A stretch of 36,471 nt of DNA from a bacterium (GTDB lineage: Bacteria > Patescibacteriota > Patescibacteriia > JACQRZ01): positions 1 to 36,471 of the forward strand of contig JAHFJA010000011.1 of assembly GCA_023246095.1 (NCBI GenBank), written 5' to 3'. Below are positions 17,571 through 26,912 of the stretch, piece by piece. The notes below the pieces were generated by a model. That model saw only the letters and a program-made list of their open reading frames with translations. It searched no databases and was not told where the DNA came from. Position numbers and translations under genes: made by a program. Position 1 is the first letter of the stretch, and each line of letters opens with the position of its first letter.

Positions 17571-17937
17571 CGGTTCATCATTGCTTCGAAAGAAGGTTGG
17601 CGTATTTGGTGAACAGCTAGCGTGTGAATTTCTTGAGCGAAAAGGATACGATATTCTTATTCGCAATTTTTGTGTTCGAGGAGGGGAAATAGATATCATC
17701 GCGCGAAGGGAACAAGACTTGATTGTTGTCGAAGTGAAAACGCGAACTTCAACAGTATATGGGTTTGCCGAAGAGGCGGTCGACAGGAACAAAAGAAACA
17801 GTATGAATAAAGCGCTATCGGCCTATCATGCGCCATTTGCTTTTCGATATATTCGGTTTGACATTATAGCGATTGATATTGATACGCATAGTAGCTCCGC
17901 AAAAGTTAGGCATTTAAAAAATATTATCTTCGATTAG
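17491..17937 (+). CDS. yraN: UPF0102/YraN family endonuclease-like protein
   Basis: GEQLACEFLERKGYDILIRNFCVRGGEIDIIARREQDLIVVEVKTRT; true start may be GTG 17542. Confidence 0.9.
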   Translation: MNHTFATPRSALRQSKKVSFPNTSKNNGSSLLRKKVGVFGEQLACEFLERKGYDILIRNFCVRGGEIDIIARREQDLIVVEVKTRTSTVYGFAEEAVDRNKRNSMNKALSAYHAPFAFRYIRFDIIAIDIDTHSSSAKVRHLKNIIFD

Positions 17938-17963
17938 TTCGTGGGGATAATTATTTAAGGGAG

Positions 17964-18009
17964 ATATTCCATATATGGTATACTAAACAATAACCATCTC
18001 ATGGAATAT
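17964..18009 (+). promoter_or_regulatory. promoter with candidate operator palindromes
   Basis: ATATTCCAT...ATGGAATAT inverted repeat flanking TATACT (17979-17984); CCATATATGG palindrome at 17969-17978. Confidence 0.45.
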
Positions 18010-18014
18010 ATTTT

Positions 18015-19190
18015 ATGACATATAGTACTATTCGAAACTACGGATCCGGAGCCATCATTGCAAGTCTTGTGTTTGCTCTGGTATTAGGGTTTACCAACAT
18101 AGTAAATGCGGGAATATTAAGTGGAGTAAGCGACACTATGACGCGCTTGCGGTTGAATCAAAGCGCAGACCATTCTATTGTTTTCACTCTTCCTGGTGGA
18201 ATCAACTGGGACTCTACCGGTGGTAACGACGACATAATTTTTGATTTTCCAGAGGCTGCTACCGATTTTGCTGAAAGTGGAACATGGCAAACGTCTGACT
18301 TTACCGCCAATGACGGTAGTTTGTTAACAGTAAGTGATATTACGGTGAGTGCGGGTTCACTAACGTATCCCACATGTGGAACGGGTGTTGTTGTAGCTGT
18401 CGATACCACAAATTTAAAATTTGGATTTAGGCGGTGCACCGGCGCTAGCGCAGACGCTGCCGCGGTTACTATTGGTATACTGGGAGCATCGGGAGGAACA
18501 GGCACTCTTTCGAACGGTACAGCGACAGGATCAAAAGCAGTCGCTATCTCCATGACCGATGAGGGGGTGACTGATGCTCATACGGGTAATTTTGCTGTGT
18601 CACTCGTTGATGACGATAGCGCTTCTATAACGGCAAGCATCACACCAGCACTGAGTTTTGATATCGATACAGCAACTTCGCACATAGAAGTAAGTGGAAC
18701 TCCTACACCCTACTCTGTTGCAATGGGAACGTTAACTCCGGGCGTTGTAAAAACTTCTGACGATTCGACTATTAATTCAATCTTTCTTGATTTAGGGACT
18801 AACGCGTCAGTCGGAGCGGTGGTAACATTGATGGGTGCTAATGGGGGGCTTAAAAGTGTCGCCACAAATCACACTATTACTACTTCCTACGGTGGAAGTG
18901 CCGTCGATCTCAATGCGCAACCAGAAGGTTTTGGGGTTTGCGTAAAATCAGCTACTGCTTCGGAAGGTGCTCTGACTGCTGTTGCGCCGTATAATGGGAG
19001 TTGCAACGCAACTACGCACAATATTGGTGGAATTGATACTACTACTGCCCGCAGTATTATCACAACAACGAATGCCCCTGCTGTCGGTGGGGATGTTGAG
19101 ATAATGCTCAAAGCAAAGGCTCAAGCAATAACCCCTGCTGCTGTTGATTATTCTGAAACATTGACCTTTATTGCAACAGGTACATTCTAG
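18015..19190 (+). CDS. secreted surface protein, WxL-like/beta-sandwich paralog 1
   Basis: signal peptide; SDTMTRLRLNQSADHSIVFT module; C-terminus DYSETLTFIATGTF shared with 20224-21354. Confidence 0.75.
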   Translation: MTYSTIRNYGSGAIIASLVFALVLGFTNIVNAGILSGVSDTMTRLRLNQSADHSIVFTLPGGINWDSTGGNDDIIFDFPEAATDFAESGTWQTSDFTANDGSLLTVSDITVSAGSLTYPTCGTGVVVAVDTTNLKFGFRRCTGASADAAAVTIGILGASGGTGTLSNGTATGSKAVAISMTDEGVTDAHTGNFAVSLVDDDSASITASITPALSFDIDTATSHIEVSGTPTPYSVAMGTLTPGVVKTSDDSTINSIFLDLGTNASVGAVVTLMGANGGLKSVATNHTITTSYGGSAVDLNAQPEGFGVCVKSATASEGALTAVAPYNGSCNATTHNIGGIDTTTARSIITTTNAPAVGGDVEIMLKAKAQAITPAAVDYSETLTFIATGTF

Positions 19191-19205
19191 TACTCCGCAA
19201 TTTAA

Positions 19206-20153
19206 ATGATAACGACGCGTATTGTTATGAAAAAGTACGCTCTATTTGTTGGGGCTTTATTTATTCTCCCTTTGGTTTTTTTTGCACCCCGCGCTCATGC
19301 ATTGCAATTATCGCCAACTATTTTTGATATTTCTGCAAAACCAGGTCAAACGATTGTAAAATCAGTTCGTCTTGGAAATGAAACAAAAGAAGATTTAACA
19401 TTGACCTACCAAACAGGTATTTTCGAAGCAGCTCCGGAAGGTAATGGAGTACCAAGACTTCTACCGGCGCCTAAAGATATAAATTCGATTGCTAATTGGA
19501 TTTCAGTTACAACACCACAAATAACGTTGCGGCCTGGTGAAAAGGTAGATGCGCCGTTTACTATCACTATTCCAGAAAATGCAGAACCAGGAGGACATTA
19601 TGCATGGATTGCCTGGAATGAAGCTCCTGGAAAAACCGACGGTACTGGTGTTGCAATATCGTGCGGGATTGCAACACAAATTCTTTTACGAGTTGATGGT
19701 GATGCGAAAGAAGGATTAATCCTTCGGAGTTTTAGTACAAAAGATGGAAAAACAAATTTTGAAAAATTGCCAGTATCGTTTGTTGCCACTATTTATAACG
19801 ATGGGAACGTACATGAAAAACCGCGCGGTGAGGTGGTTATAAAAAATATGTTAGGCTCCACGGTTGGAAAGCTTCCTTTTAATGATGTAAAAGATACCGG
19901 TAACATATTACCAAAACAAGATCGTAGTTATAATGTTGAATGGAACAATGGAATTGCTTTTGGAAAATACACGGCACAGTTGAATGCACAGTATGCTGAT
20001 GGAAAAACTATATCCGGAGAGGTACATTTTTGGGTACTCCCAAAAGTCCTATTTGCGGTATGGTTATTAATTATTACTATTGTGTCTTTCATAATCATTA
20101 TGGCAGTAGTGCAAGCCATAAAGAAAAAAAATAAGAGGATTGTGACTAAGTAA
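19206..20153 (+). CDS. DUF916-like (WxLIP-type) anchored surface protein
   Basis: signal peptide, LQLSPTIFDISAKPGQTIVKSVRLGNETKEDLTL, C-terminal TM plus KKKNKR; ATG 19230 also possible. Confidence 0.65.
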   Translation: MITTRIVMKKYALFVGALFILPLVFFAPRAHALQLSPTIFDISAKPGQTIVKSVRLGNETKEDLTLTYQTGIFEAAPEGNGVPRLLPAPKDINSIANWISVTTPQITLRPGEKVDAPFTITIPENAEPGGHYAWIAWNEAPGKTDGTGVAISCGIATQILLRVDGDAKEGLILRSFSTKDGKTNFEKLPVSFVATIYNDGNVHEKPRGEVVIKNMLGSTVGKLPFNDVKDTGNILPKQDRSYNVEWNNGIAFGKYTAQLNAQYADGKTISGEVHFWVLPKVLFAVWLLIITIVSFIIIMAVVQAIKKKNKRIVTK

Positions 20154-20223
20154 TATATTTTTTACCAAGAGAGTAAATTTTGATTGTTTAGAGCTGGTAA
20201 AGGGTGCTATAATAATTTTAATT

Positions 20224-21354
20224 ATGCATCGATCAATTTTTCATCGTGGAGTATCCGCGTTTATATTTATTCTTCTGGTAATTTTTGCTTACGGAAATAT
20301 TTTGGATACACAAGCCTTGTCGGTAACACAAAGAAAAGATATTCTCTCTCGATTGAAAGTAGGCACCCTTTCAAATCATACCATTGAGTTTACCGCGATT
20401 AATGGGGTGGCAGTTGGAGAGACAGTAACAGTGTTATTTCCTATTGGTTTTTCCATTCCTGGTGCTCTTGATTATACTGACGTTGATGTGTCGTATGGTC
20501 CTTTTACTGGAACGGAAAATGAATTAGCTATTGCTGCGGCGGCTGGTGGGGGAGCGTGGGGTGCATCGTTTACCGGGCAGACACTGACTCTTACGGCAGG
20601 AACAGTCGCGATACCAGCAGGTTCAAGGATCGCAGTTGAAGTAGGAACGAACGCGACGATAGGTACTGTTGGAGATTTGCAGATTACAAATCCAGCCATA
20701 GCAGGTGAATACGTGTTAATAATTGGAGGTACATTTGGCGGTGATGGGGAAATCGCTGTCCCTATTATAAATGATGATCAGGCAGGTGCTGTTGCTGCGG
20801 TGAGCCCTATGATGGTGTTTGATCTCGATATAGGAACCGCGGTAGGAGAAAGTACGCCACCGTACACGTTTGATCTGGGAACTTTAACTGCGGGACAAGT
20901 GGTGAGCTCTGGTACTGGTATTCCTGAACGTCCACGTATAATGATGGAATTAAAAACAACAGCGGCAGGAGGTGCTATTGTTACCATCGAAGGTATAAAT
21001 GGTGGAATCAAAAGTGCATCGCAAAATCATATCATTACTACAACTGATAGTGGTAGCGCAGTAACATTGGATGGTAGTACTGAAGGTTTTGGTGCGTGTG
21101 TAGCTTCTGTATCTGCTATTTCGGGAACTATTGAAGGGGTAGCTCCCTATAATGGAGCATGTAGTATCTCAAGTCATGAAGTGGGAGGTATTACTACCGC
21201 GCCACGTACTATTGTTGATACCGCCAATGGCCCTGCGCTTGGAACCGATAACAACAGCGCTCAAATATTTTTGAAAACATCAATTACGCCGACTACTCCG
21301 GCGGCAAATGATTATTCAGAGATTATTTCATTTGTTGCGACCGGTACTTTTTAG
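20224..21354 (+). CDS. secreted surface protein, paralog 2
   Basis: RKDILSRLKVGTLSNHTIEFT module, C-terminus DYSEIISFVATGTF; GTGCTATAAT extended -10 at 20205-20213 makes it nearly leaderless. Confidence 0.75.
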   Translation: MHRSIFHRGVSAFIFILLVIFAYGNILDTQALSVTQRKDILSRLKVGTLSNHTIEFTAINGVAVGETVTVLFPIGFSIPGALDYTDVDVSYGPFTGTENELAIAAAAGGGAWGASFTGQTLTLTAGTVAIPAGSRIAVEVGTNATIGTVGDLQITNPAIAGEYVLIIGGTFGGDGEIAVPIINDDQAGAVAAVSPMMVFDLDIGTAVGESTPPYTFDLGTLTAGQVVSSGTGIPERPRIMMELKTTAAGGAIVTIEGINGGIKSASQNHIITTTDSGSAVTLDGSTEGFGACVASVSAISGTIEGVAPYNGACSISSHEVGGITTAPRTIVDTANGPALGTDNNSAQIFLKTSITPTTPAANDYSEIISFVATGTF

Positions 21355-21396
21355 TGCCAGAAATATATTAGTAGGAAACTAAATTGCTTTTTCAAT

Positions 21397-24300
21397 ATGA
21401 AATCAAAAAATTATTTCATTTCTGCATTTTTTTCAGGCGCATCGCTGGCAATTTTGTTGATACTATTTTTTCCACTCAATTTATTTGCGGCATCGTTAGC
21501 ATCAATGAGCGATACTCTGAGCTCACAAAAGGCGGGAGAACTTTCTAACCATCGTATCGCGTTTACGAGTCCAAGCGGAATGTCTTCGGGTACTATCGAG
21601 GTAGATCTCAGCTCGGTAGTTAGTACAACAGGAAGTGTGAACGAAACAGATATTGATTTATCGTATGGGTTGAGTGGTAGTGAAACTTCAGCCGCACTTA
21701 CACCGACGGCCTCAGCAGGTACGTGGGGTGCCGTGGTCAACTCGTTGACGAAAAAACTTACCTTAACATTTCCTCTTGTAACGTGTGGTGTCTCTCCTTG
21801 TGGTGTCCCTATCGTACCAGGAAATAAAGTAATCATTAAAATAGGTACGAACGCTACGGGGGGCGATGCACAAATGACAAATGCAGCAGTGGGAAATAGT
21901 AAGTTAGTGAGGATAGATGCGGGGACCGACAGTGGTACTCTTGCGGTCGTCTTGGTAGACAGCGGATCTATAGGGGTAACGAGTGATGCAACGAGTGGCG
22001 CAACAGGACCAGCTTCACCTACTGGGTTGGGTGCTACATTGTTCAATTCATCACAGGCGTCTCTTTCGTGGACTGACAATGCAACAAATGAATCTTCTTT
22101 TACTATTGAACGCAGCATCAATGGAGGTACATTTGCTGTACTGACTACCGTAGGGGCAAATGTGAATACTTTTTTAGATAGTAATGTAGGCGCGGGAAAC
22201 TCATATTCATACCGAGTACTTGCTTCCAATAGTACAGGAAATTCTGCGTATACCAATTCAGCAACTGTATCGATTCCTGCTGCCGGTGCAGTGGAGGTTG
22301 GGGGGAGCGGAACACTGTTGCCATCGGGAACTACAGGTAGTGGAAGCGGTGCGAGTACAGGAGGGTCAGCGCCGAGTGATGCCGGTTTTACATCGACTCC
22401 AACTCCTTGCACGGTAAGTTGTCAGCTTGGTTGTCCATGTAGTGGTACTACTACAGGAGGAGGATCAAGTTCACCGGCCCCCACGGATAGTGGAACAGGA
22501 ACGGCAGGTGGAACAACGACAGGCAGTGGAACAGGAACTTCTGGGGGTACGACAGGAACAGGTACAACTGGTGGGACTACTGGCAGCGGAGCAGGTACGT
22601 CAGGTGGCACAAGTACTACTTTGGGAGGAGATGCACTTGCGGGAGTACCCTCCATATGTGTGGTGTCAGGTTCTTTAGGTTGTACAAGTAATACTACTCG
22701 CCCACCTTCTCAATCATGTTTGGAAGCGCCTGTTATTGAAGCAGTAACAAAAGAGGCCCAAATTGATCTTGAGTGCCATGGGAGTTCTCCTGCAGAGTTA
22801 TTGTTTGTTATTGAGCGAAGTGTCTCCGGATCTCCCTTTGTTCAAATTGGGAGTACTCCAGCGAACCTTACAACTTTTAGTGATACGAGTGTAGATCCGA
22901 GTACTACGTATTCATATCGAGCTCGTGCAACCAATGCTGACTGTCAGTCTCCTTATAGTAATGTTTCAAGCGCCAGGACATTTGCTAGTGGAGAATCGGG
23001 TGGAGCAATTTCGGGCGATACAGGCGGCGGAGGTGGTGGCGCAGGCGGCGGAGGGGGAGGCGGTTCAGGTGGCGGCGGAGGTGGTGGCGCAGGCGGCGGA
23101 GGGGGAGGCGGTTCAGGTGGCGGAGGTGGTGGTGGTGGTGGTGGTTCAGGGACTCCATTGTATGGTACTGCTTTTTTTGGCGACCCATCATCGTGGGGTA
23201 TGACTGAAGTGAATGGAGCAAGTTCTCCCTATGCGAAGGGTCAATTTTGTGCGCGCAAATTGACTGCCATAACTCCGTGTGTTAAGACCGCAGGGTTGCC
23301 AGTGGCAGTATCCCAAATGAACATGAGTGTAGGTGGCACTGTATATCCATTATCGTTTGATACTGCTAAACAATGCTATACGGGTACCATACCTATCCCC
23401 CCTGCATTAGGTGTATATCCATTAACACTTAATGCCACCTATGTAGATGGAACGACGACGACCGTTAACTCAGTAATTTCAGTTCGTTCAACCTGCCGTT
23501 TTTTCATAGAGGCGACAGTAACAGAAGACGCCGTTAAAAAAGTTATTGAAAAAGTTCAAATTGCCGCAACTAATCTCAACGACTTAGCCGATTCGTTTGG
23601 TCGAGGCATGGGAGGCGGAGGATCAGGTGGTGGCTTGGGTAGTGGCCGAATAGGTGAGTTGATCGGACAGAGTCAAGGACTCCTGCAAACATTGTCGATA
23701 TTTGCAGCAGGGAGTCTCTTGCTGCTCGTACCTTCGTATTTGGGAAATGTATCGAGTGTCGTGAGATATGCTGCGCAGGGGTTCTCAAATCTTTTCTCAC
23801 TGTTTGGGTATAAGAAGAAGCGACGCAAGCGATGGGGTGTTGTGTATGACGCATTTAGCAAGGAACCTGAAGCGTTGGCAATTGTACGTTTGTACGATGT
23901 CACTACTAATAAGGTCATAGAAACACAAGTAACTGACCAAACAGGACGATTCAGCTTCTTCACGCAGCCTGGTACATATTCCCTCAGTGTAACTAAAGTA
24001 CCCTTTGTGTATCCTTCAGGAGTGGTAAGGGGACGAACTGATGGTAAATATGCAAATGTTTATCGAGGTGAAAATATTGTTATCCGCAATGATGATGATG
24101 AAATTTCCGTTAGTATCCCCATTGACCCCAAGAGGAGGGAGCGTATCAAAGAGGGTTCATTTATGGATGCATTCTTGGATGTACTTGAACGTGTTGGGCC
24201 ATTCGTGGCAGTGCTCAGTTTTGCAATCAGTATCACGTTAGTTCTCTATACACCAAGTGTACTCAACGTTGCGATCTTCATCATCAATACGATACTAATA

Positions 24301-24687
24301 CTACTACAATTCTTGGTAGTTCCTCATTTGAGGAAATCGTGGGGAATTGTATTTGATGATGCGACATTGATGCCTCTCTCATTAGCCACCATTTCTCTTT
24401 TTGATGCAAATAGTAATAAGTTATTACGATCTCGATTGTCAGATTATCAAGGACGATTTAATTTTCTTGCACCTCCGGGACACTATAAAATATTGGTGAC
24501 ACGCCCCAACTATCAGTTCCCTTCTGCAAATCACAAGATAAAACGATACAAATATTTGTATTATGGAACTGAGGTTGAAGTGAAAAAAGAAAATGAAATC
24601 GTGAGGGTAAATATTCCAATGCATAAACGCAATGTTACACCAGGAAGTGGAGAGGCTCAGGAGGTTGCCAATCCAGAAATCTCGTGA
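21397..24687 (+). CDS. large multidomain surface protein: SDTLS..SNH module, two Fn3 domains, Gly-rich stalk, TMs, two CarboxypepD_reg-like domains
   Basis: 1096 aa; SLSWTDNATNESSFTIERS...YSYRV and ELLFVIERS...YSYRA Fn3 signatures; KRWGVVYDAFSKEPEALAIVRLYD...TGRFSFFTQPGTYSLSV and SWGIVFDDATLMPLSLATISLFD...QGRFNFLAPPGHYKILV repeats. Confidence 0.8.
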   Translation: MKSKNYFISAFFSGASLAILLILFFPLNLFAASLASMSDTLSSQKAGELSNHRIAFTSPSGMSSGTIEVDLSSVVSTTGSVNETDIDLSYGLSGSETSAALTPTASAGTWGAVVNSLTKKLTLTFPLVTCGVSPCGVPIVPGNKVIIKIGTNATGGDAQMTNAAVGNSKLVRIDAGTDSGTLAVVLVDSGSIGVTSDATSGATGPASPTGLGATLFNSSQASLSWTDNATNESSFTIERSINGGTFAVLTTVGANVNTFLDSNVGAGNSYSYRVLASNSTGNSAYTNSATVSIPAAGAVEVGGSGTLLPSGTTGSGSGASTGGSAPSDAGFTSTPTPCTVSCQLGCPCSGTTTGGGSSSPAPTDSGTGTAGGTTTGSGTGTSGGTTGTGTTGGTTGSGAGTSGGTSTTLGGDALAGVPSICVVSGSLGCTSNTTRPPSQSCLEAPVIEAVTKEAQIDLECHGSSPAELLFVIERSVSGSPFVQIGSTPANLTTFSDTSVDPSTTYSYRARATNADCQSPYSNVSSARTFASGESGGAISGDTGGGGGGAGGGGGGGSGGGGGGGAGGGGGGGSGGGGGGGGGGSGTPLYGTAFFGDPSSWGMTEVNGASSPYAKGQFCARKLTAITPCVKTAGLPVAVSQMNMSVGGTVYPLSFDTAKQCYTGTIPIPPALGVYPLTLNATYVDGTTTTVNSVISVRSTCRFFIEATVTEDAVKKVIEKVQIAATNLNDLADSFGRGMGGGGSGGGLGSGRIGELIGQSQGLLQTLSIFAAGSLLLLVPSYLGNVSSVVRYAAQGFSNLFSLFGYKKKRRKRWGVVYDAFSKEPEALAIVRLYDVTTNKVIETQVTDQTGRFSFFTQPGTYSLSVTKVPFVYPSGVVRGRTDGKYANVYRGENIVIRNDDDEISVSIPIDPKRRERIKEGSFMDAFLDVLERVGPFVAVLSFAISITLVLYTPSVLNVAIFIINTILILLQFLVVPHLRKSWGIVFDDATLMPLSLATISLFDANSNKLLRSRLSDYQGRFNFLAPPGHYKILVTRPNYQFPSANHKIKRYKYLYYGTEVEVKKENEIVRVNIPMHKRNVTPGSGEAQEVANPEIS
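23023..23118 (+). repeat. two perfect 48-bp tandem copies in the Gly-rich stalk
   Basis: GGCGGCGGAGGTGGTGGCGCAGGCGGCGGAGGGGGAGGCGGTTCAGGT x2, then a degenerate GGT-rich third copy. Confidence 0.93.
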
Positions 24688-24720
24688 TAGCGTGAGGGAA
24701 GTGAAATAATAATATATTCT

Positions 24721-25269
24721 ATGGCAATAAACTTGTACAAAGATATTTCGTCGTTTGCTGATGAGGAAAAAGGAATTTTCCATGTAGTCGTTGATGTTCC
24801 AAAAGGTGGCAGTAATAAGTATGAGTATGATGAAGTGGCAGGCTACTTTGCGCTCGACCGTGTTCTTCATCACCAGATGTTCTATCCATTCGATTACGGA
24901 TTTATTCCACAGACACATGCCGGCGATGGTGATGCCGTGGATGTATGTTTGTTGGTAACGTATCCAACATTTCCTGGGTGTGTGATTAAAGCTCGCGCGA
25001 TTGGATATATCAAAACTGCTGATGAAAAAGGAGAAGACATGAAAATCATTGCAGTACCCGCTGACAAAGTTGATCCTCGTTTTAAGGAGATTCAAAGTAT
25101 TGGAGATCTTCCTTCACATTTTCAAGAAGAACTTCTGATTCACTTCAAAGAAATTAAAAAGCTTGAGAAAGAAAAATATGCAAAAGTAGAAATTGGTGGC
25201 TTTGGCACGAAAGAAGAAGCATACGAAATAATTAGAGAGGCTCAGAAAGTGTTTTCTGAAAAGCATTAA
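24721..25269 (+). CDS. ppa: inorganic pyrophosphatase
   Basis: FYPFDYGFIPQTHAGDGDAVDVCLLV active-site motif. Confidence 0.93.
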   Translation: MAINLYKDISSFADEEKGIFHVVVDVPKGGSNKYEYDEVAGYFALDRVLHHQMFYPFDYGFIPQTHAGDGDAVDVCLLVTYPTFPGCVIKARAIGYIKTADEKGEDMKIIAVPADKVDPRFKEIQSIGDLPSHFQEELLIHFKEIKKLEKEKYAKVEIGGFGTKEEAYEIIREAQKVFSEKH

Positions 25270-25272
25270 TTT

Positions 25273-25854
25273 GTGAGTGTTCCTACCAAAGAAGGCGCTG
25301 AACGGATTCTCTACAAAGGGCGAATGATTGAAATTGTTGAACAAGACATGCTTATTGGTGAGAAGACAAAGACATTTGAATTTGCGCGTCGCGCACCTGG
25401 TACTCGGCTGATCATCCCCAAAGGTGATCAGCTTTTGTTGACCCGAGAATATCGCACTGAGATCTCTGATTGGGATTATCGCCTCGCTGGTGGTAAAGTA
25501 TTTGATTCTCTTGATGAGTACAATGCATTTTTACAAACAGGTGAAGATGTCATGCCACAAGCAATGATCGCAGCAAAGAAGGAAGCGGTCGAAGAAATGG
25601 GCATTATCGTCGATTCACTTTCGCACATTGCGACATCCCACTGTGGTGCGACTATTGAATGGGATTTATTCTATTTTGTCGTCGATGGTTTTCATAATGA
25701 CAGCGACGGTCAGCATCTCGAATTGGGGGAGCACATCGAAGTAGTCGAGGTGCCTCTCGAACAAGTAAAAGCAATGTGCTTGGACGGGAGTATCAAAGAA
25801 GATCGTAGTGTGGCCGTATTATTACGATATTTGCACGGAAAAGGGGAAGTATAG
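25273..25854 (+). CDS. NUDIX hydrolase (ADP-ribose pyrophosphatase-like), GTG start
   Basis: DWDYRLAGGKVF...AAKKEAVEEMGI Nudix box with an insertion. Confidence 0.8.
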   Translation: MSVPTKEGAERILYKGRMIEIVEQDMLIGEKTKTFEFARRAPGTRLIIPKGDQLLLTREYRTEISDWDYRLAGGKVFDSLDEYNAFLQTGEDVMPQAMIAAKKEAVEEMGIIVDSLSHIATSHCGATIEWDLFYFVVDGFHNDSDGQHLELGEHIEVVEVPLEQVKAMCLDGSIKEDRSVAVLLRYLHGKGEV

Positions 25855-25896
25855 GTCTGTTTTCCTTATATCTACATGTAAATCAGGTATTTCTAT

Positions 25897-25923
25897 AAAA
25901 GCCTATATTTATAGGCTTTTTAT
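25897..25923 (+). terminator. intrinsic terminator
   Basis: AAAAGCCTATATTTATAGGCTTTTT. Confidence 0.65.
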
Positions 25924-25936
25924 GTCTATAATATTC

Positions 25937-25965
25937 TTGACAAAAGTAGGGTTTTGTGCTATACT
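25937..25965 (+). promoter_or_regulatory. sigma70-type promoter, extended -10
   Basis: TTGACA-N17-TATACT with GTGC before the -10. Confidence 0.85.
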
Positions 25966-26046
25966 TTAATCATAAAAGCTTATATTTAAGTCTTTTATAA
26001 ACAAATCAAAACATTATAATTTAAGGTTAAATAGGAGAATAGGAAG

Positions 26047-26709
26047 ATGAAGTTGAAAAGAGAAGAACTTATAGCCATTTTTACAAAGGCTATAGATGGC
26101 AATGTTATTGCCATTGATACTGCCACCGAATTTCTTGAAACACATTTATATATCGGAGATTATGATAATCTTCGTACTATAGATGCTGAAACGAGTCTTG
26201 AAGTTGAAAAACAGAAAGATTTCCTTAAAAAGGAATTTAACATGGATATTGTCGTGACCCCTAGTATGATTCCCGTAAAACCTGAAGGTACAACAAGACT
26301 CATTGTTGTACCAAAGGGATTCAAATCAAAAATTGTTTTGGATAAGCTGGCATCTAAGGATATAGTAATAACAAGTAAATACGAGGATCTTGATACTGCA
26401 TATCCTAGCGGAAGGAATCCAAACAATAAATCATACGCAATCTGGGTGAATGATGAAGATTCTGGGGAGATTCACAGTGTGTTGAGGTGTAGTATGACCG
26501 AGGAAACTTTGTTGGAACACCTCCTTCATGAATTAATTTATTTTTCAGAAAAAGCCACATTACTGAATATCGATTCTGTTTTCTGTAAAGGTTCGGAAGG
26601 TGCACAGGGCACCTCAACGCCGATTGTAACTTCGATTAATGGGGAAGTCAGAATCAAATCGTTTGCTACTGTACGTGACGTAACGGTGCGTGTCTCAAGA
26701 GCATATTAA
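26047..26709 (+). CDS. hypothetical protein (220 aa)
   Basis: AGGAGAATAGGAAG SD, consensus promoter, terminator at 26721-26761; C-terminal LLEHLLHELIYF...VFCKGSEG...VRVSRAY. Confidence 0.75.
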   Translation: MKLKREELIAIFTKAIDGNVIAIDTATEFLETHLYIGDYDNLRTIDAETSLEVEKQKDFLKKEFNMDIVVTPSMIPVKPEGTTRLIVVPKGFKSKIVLDKLASKDIVITSKYEDLDTAYPSGRNPNNKSYAIWVNDEDSGEIHSVLRCSMTEETLLEHLLHELIYFSEKATLLNIDSVFCKGSEGAQGTSTPIVTSINGEVRIKSFATVRDVTVRVSRAY

Positions 26710-26720
26710 TAATAAGAAAC

Positions 26721-26761
26721 TTTCTAAGGTGTATAGAATATACATTCTTAGATTCGTTTTT
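26721..26761 (+). terminator. intrinsic terminator
   Basis: TCTAAG-g-TGTAT-N5-ATACA-tt-CTTAGA ... TTTTT. Confidence 0.55.
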
Positions 26762-26912
26762 CATAGTATGAATAAAACTATTCGTATTCTGAAAGAGCGA
26801 ACTGAACCCTGAAGACACTTCTTCTTTTATAATTGCAATCATTGAGTATATATCACAACCATATGATGTGTTCTTGGTGATGGCAATTATTTTAAAAAAG
26901 GAGATTATAAAA

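Noticed and set aside
18158-18553. 131-aa minus-strand ORF
   Set aside because: Antisense shadow of the signal-peptide-bearing surface protein at 18015-19190.
21411-22412. 333-aa minus-strand ORF
   Set aside because: Antisense shadow of the 1096-aa surface protein; V/P/L-biased composition typical of reverse-strand reading of S/T/G-rich coding DNA.
24439-25095. 218-aa minus-strand ORF
   Set aside because: Overlaps the end of the surface protein and ppa, both well supported on the plus strand.
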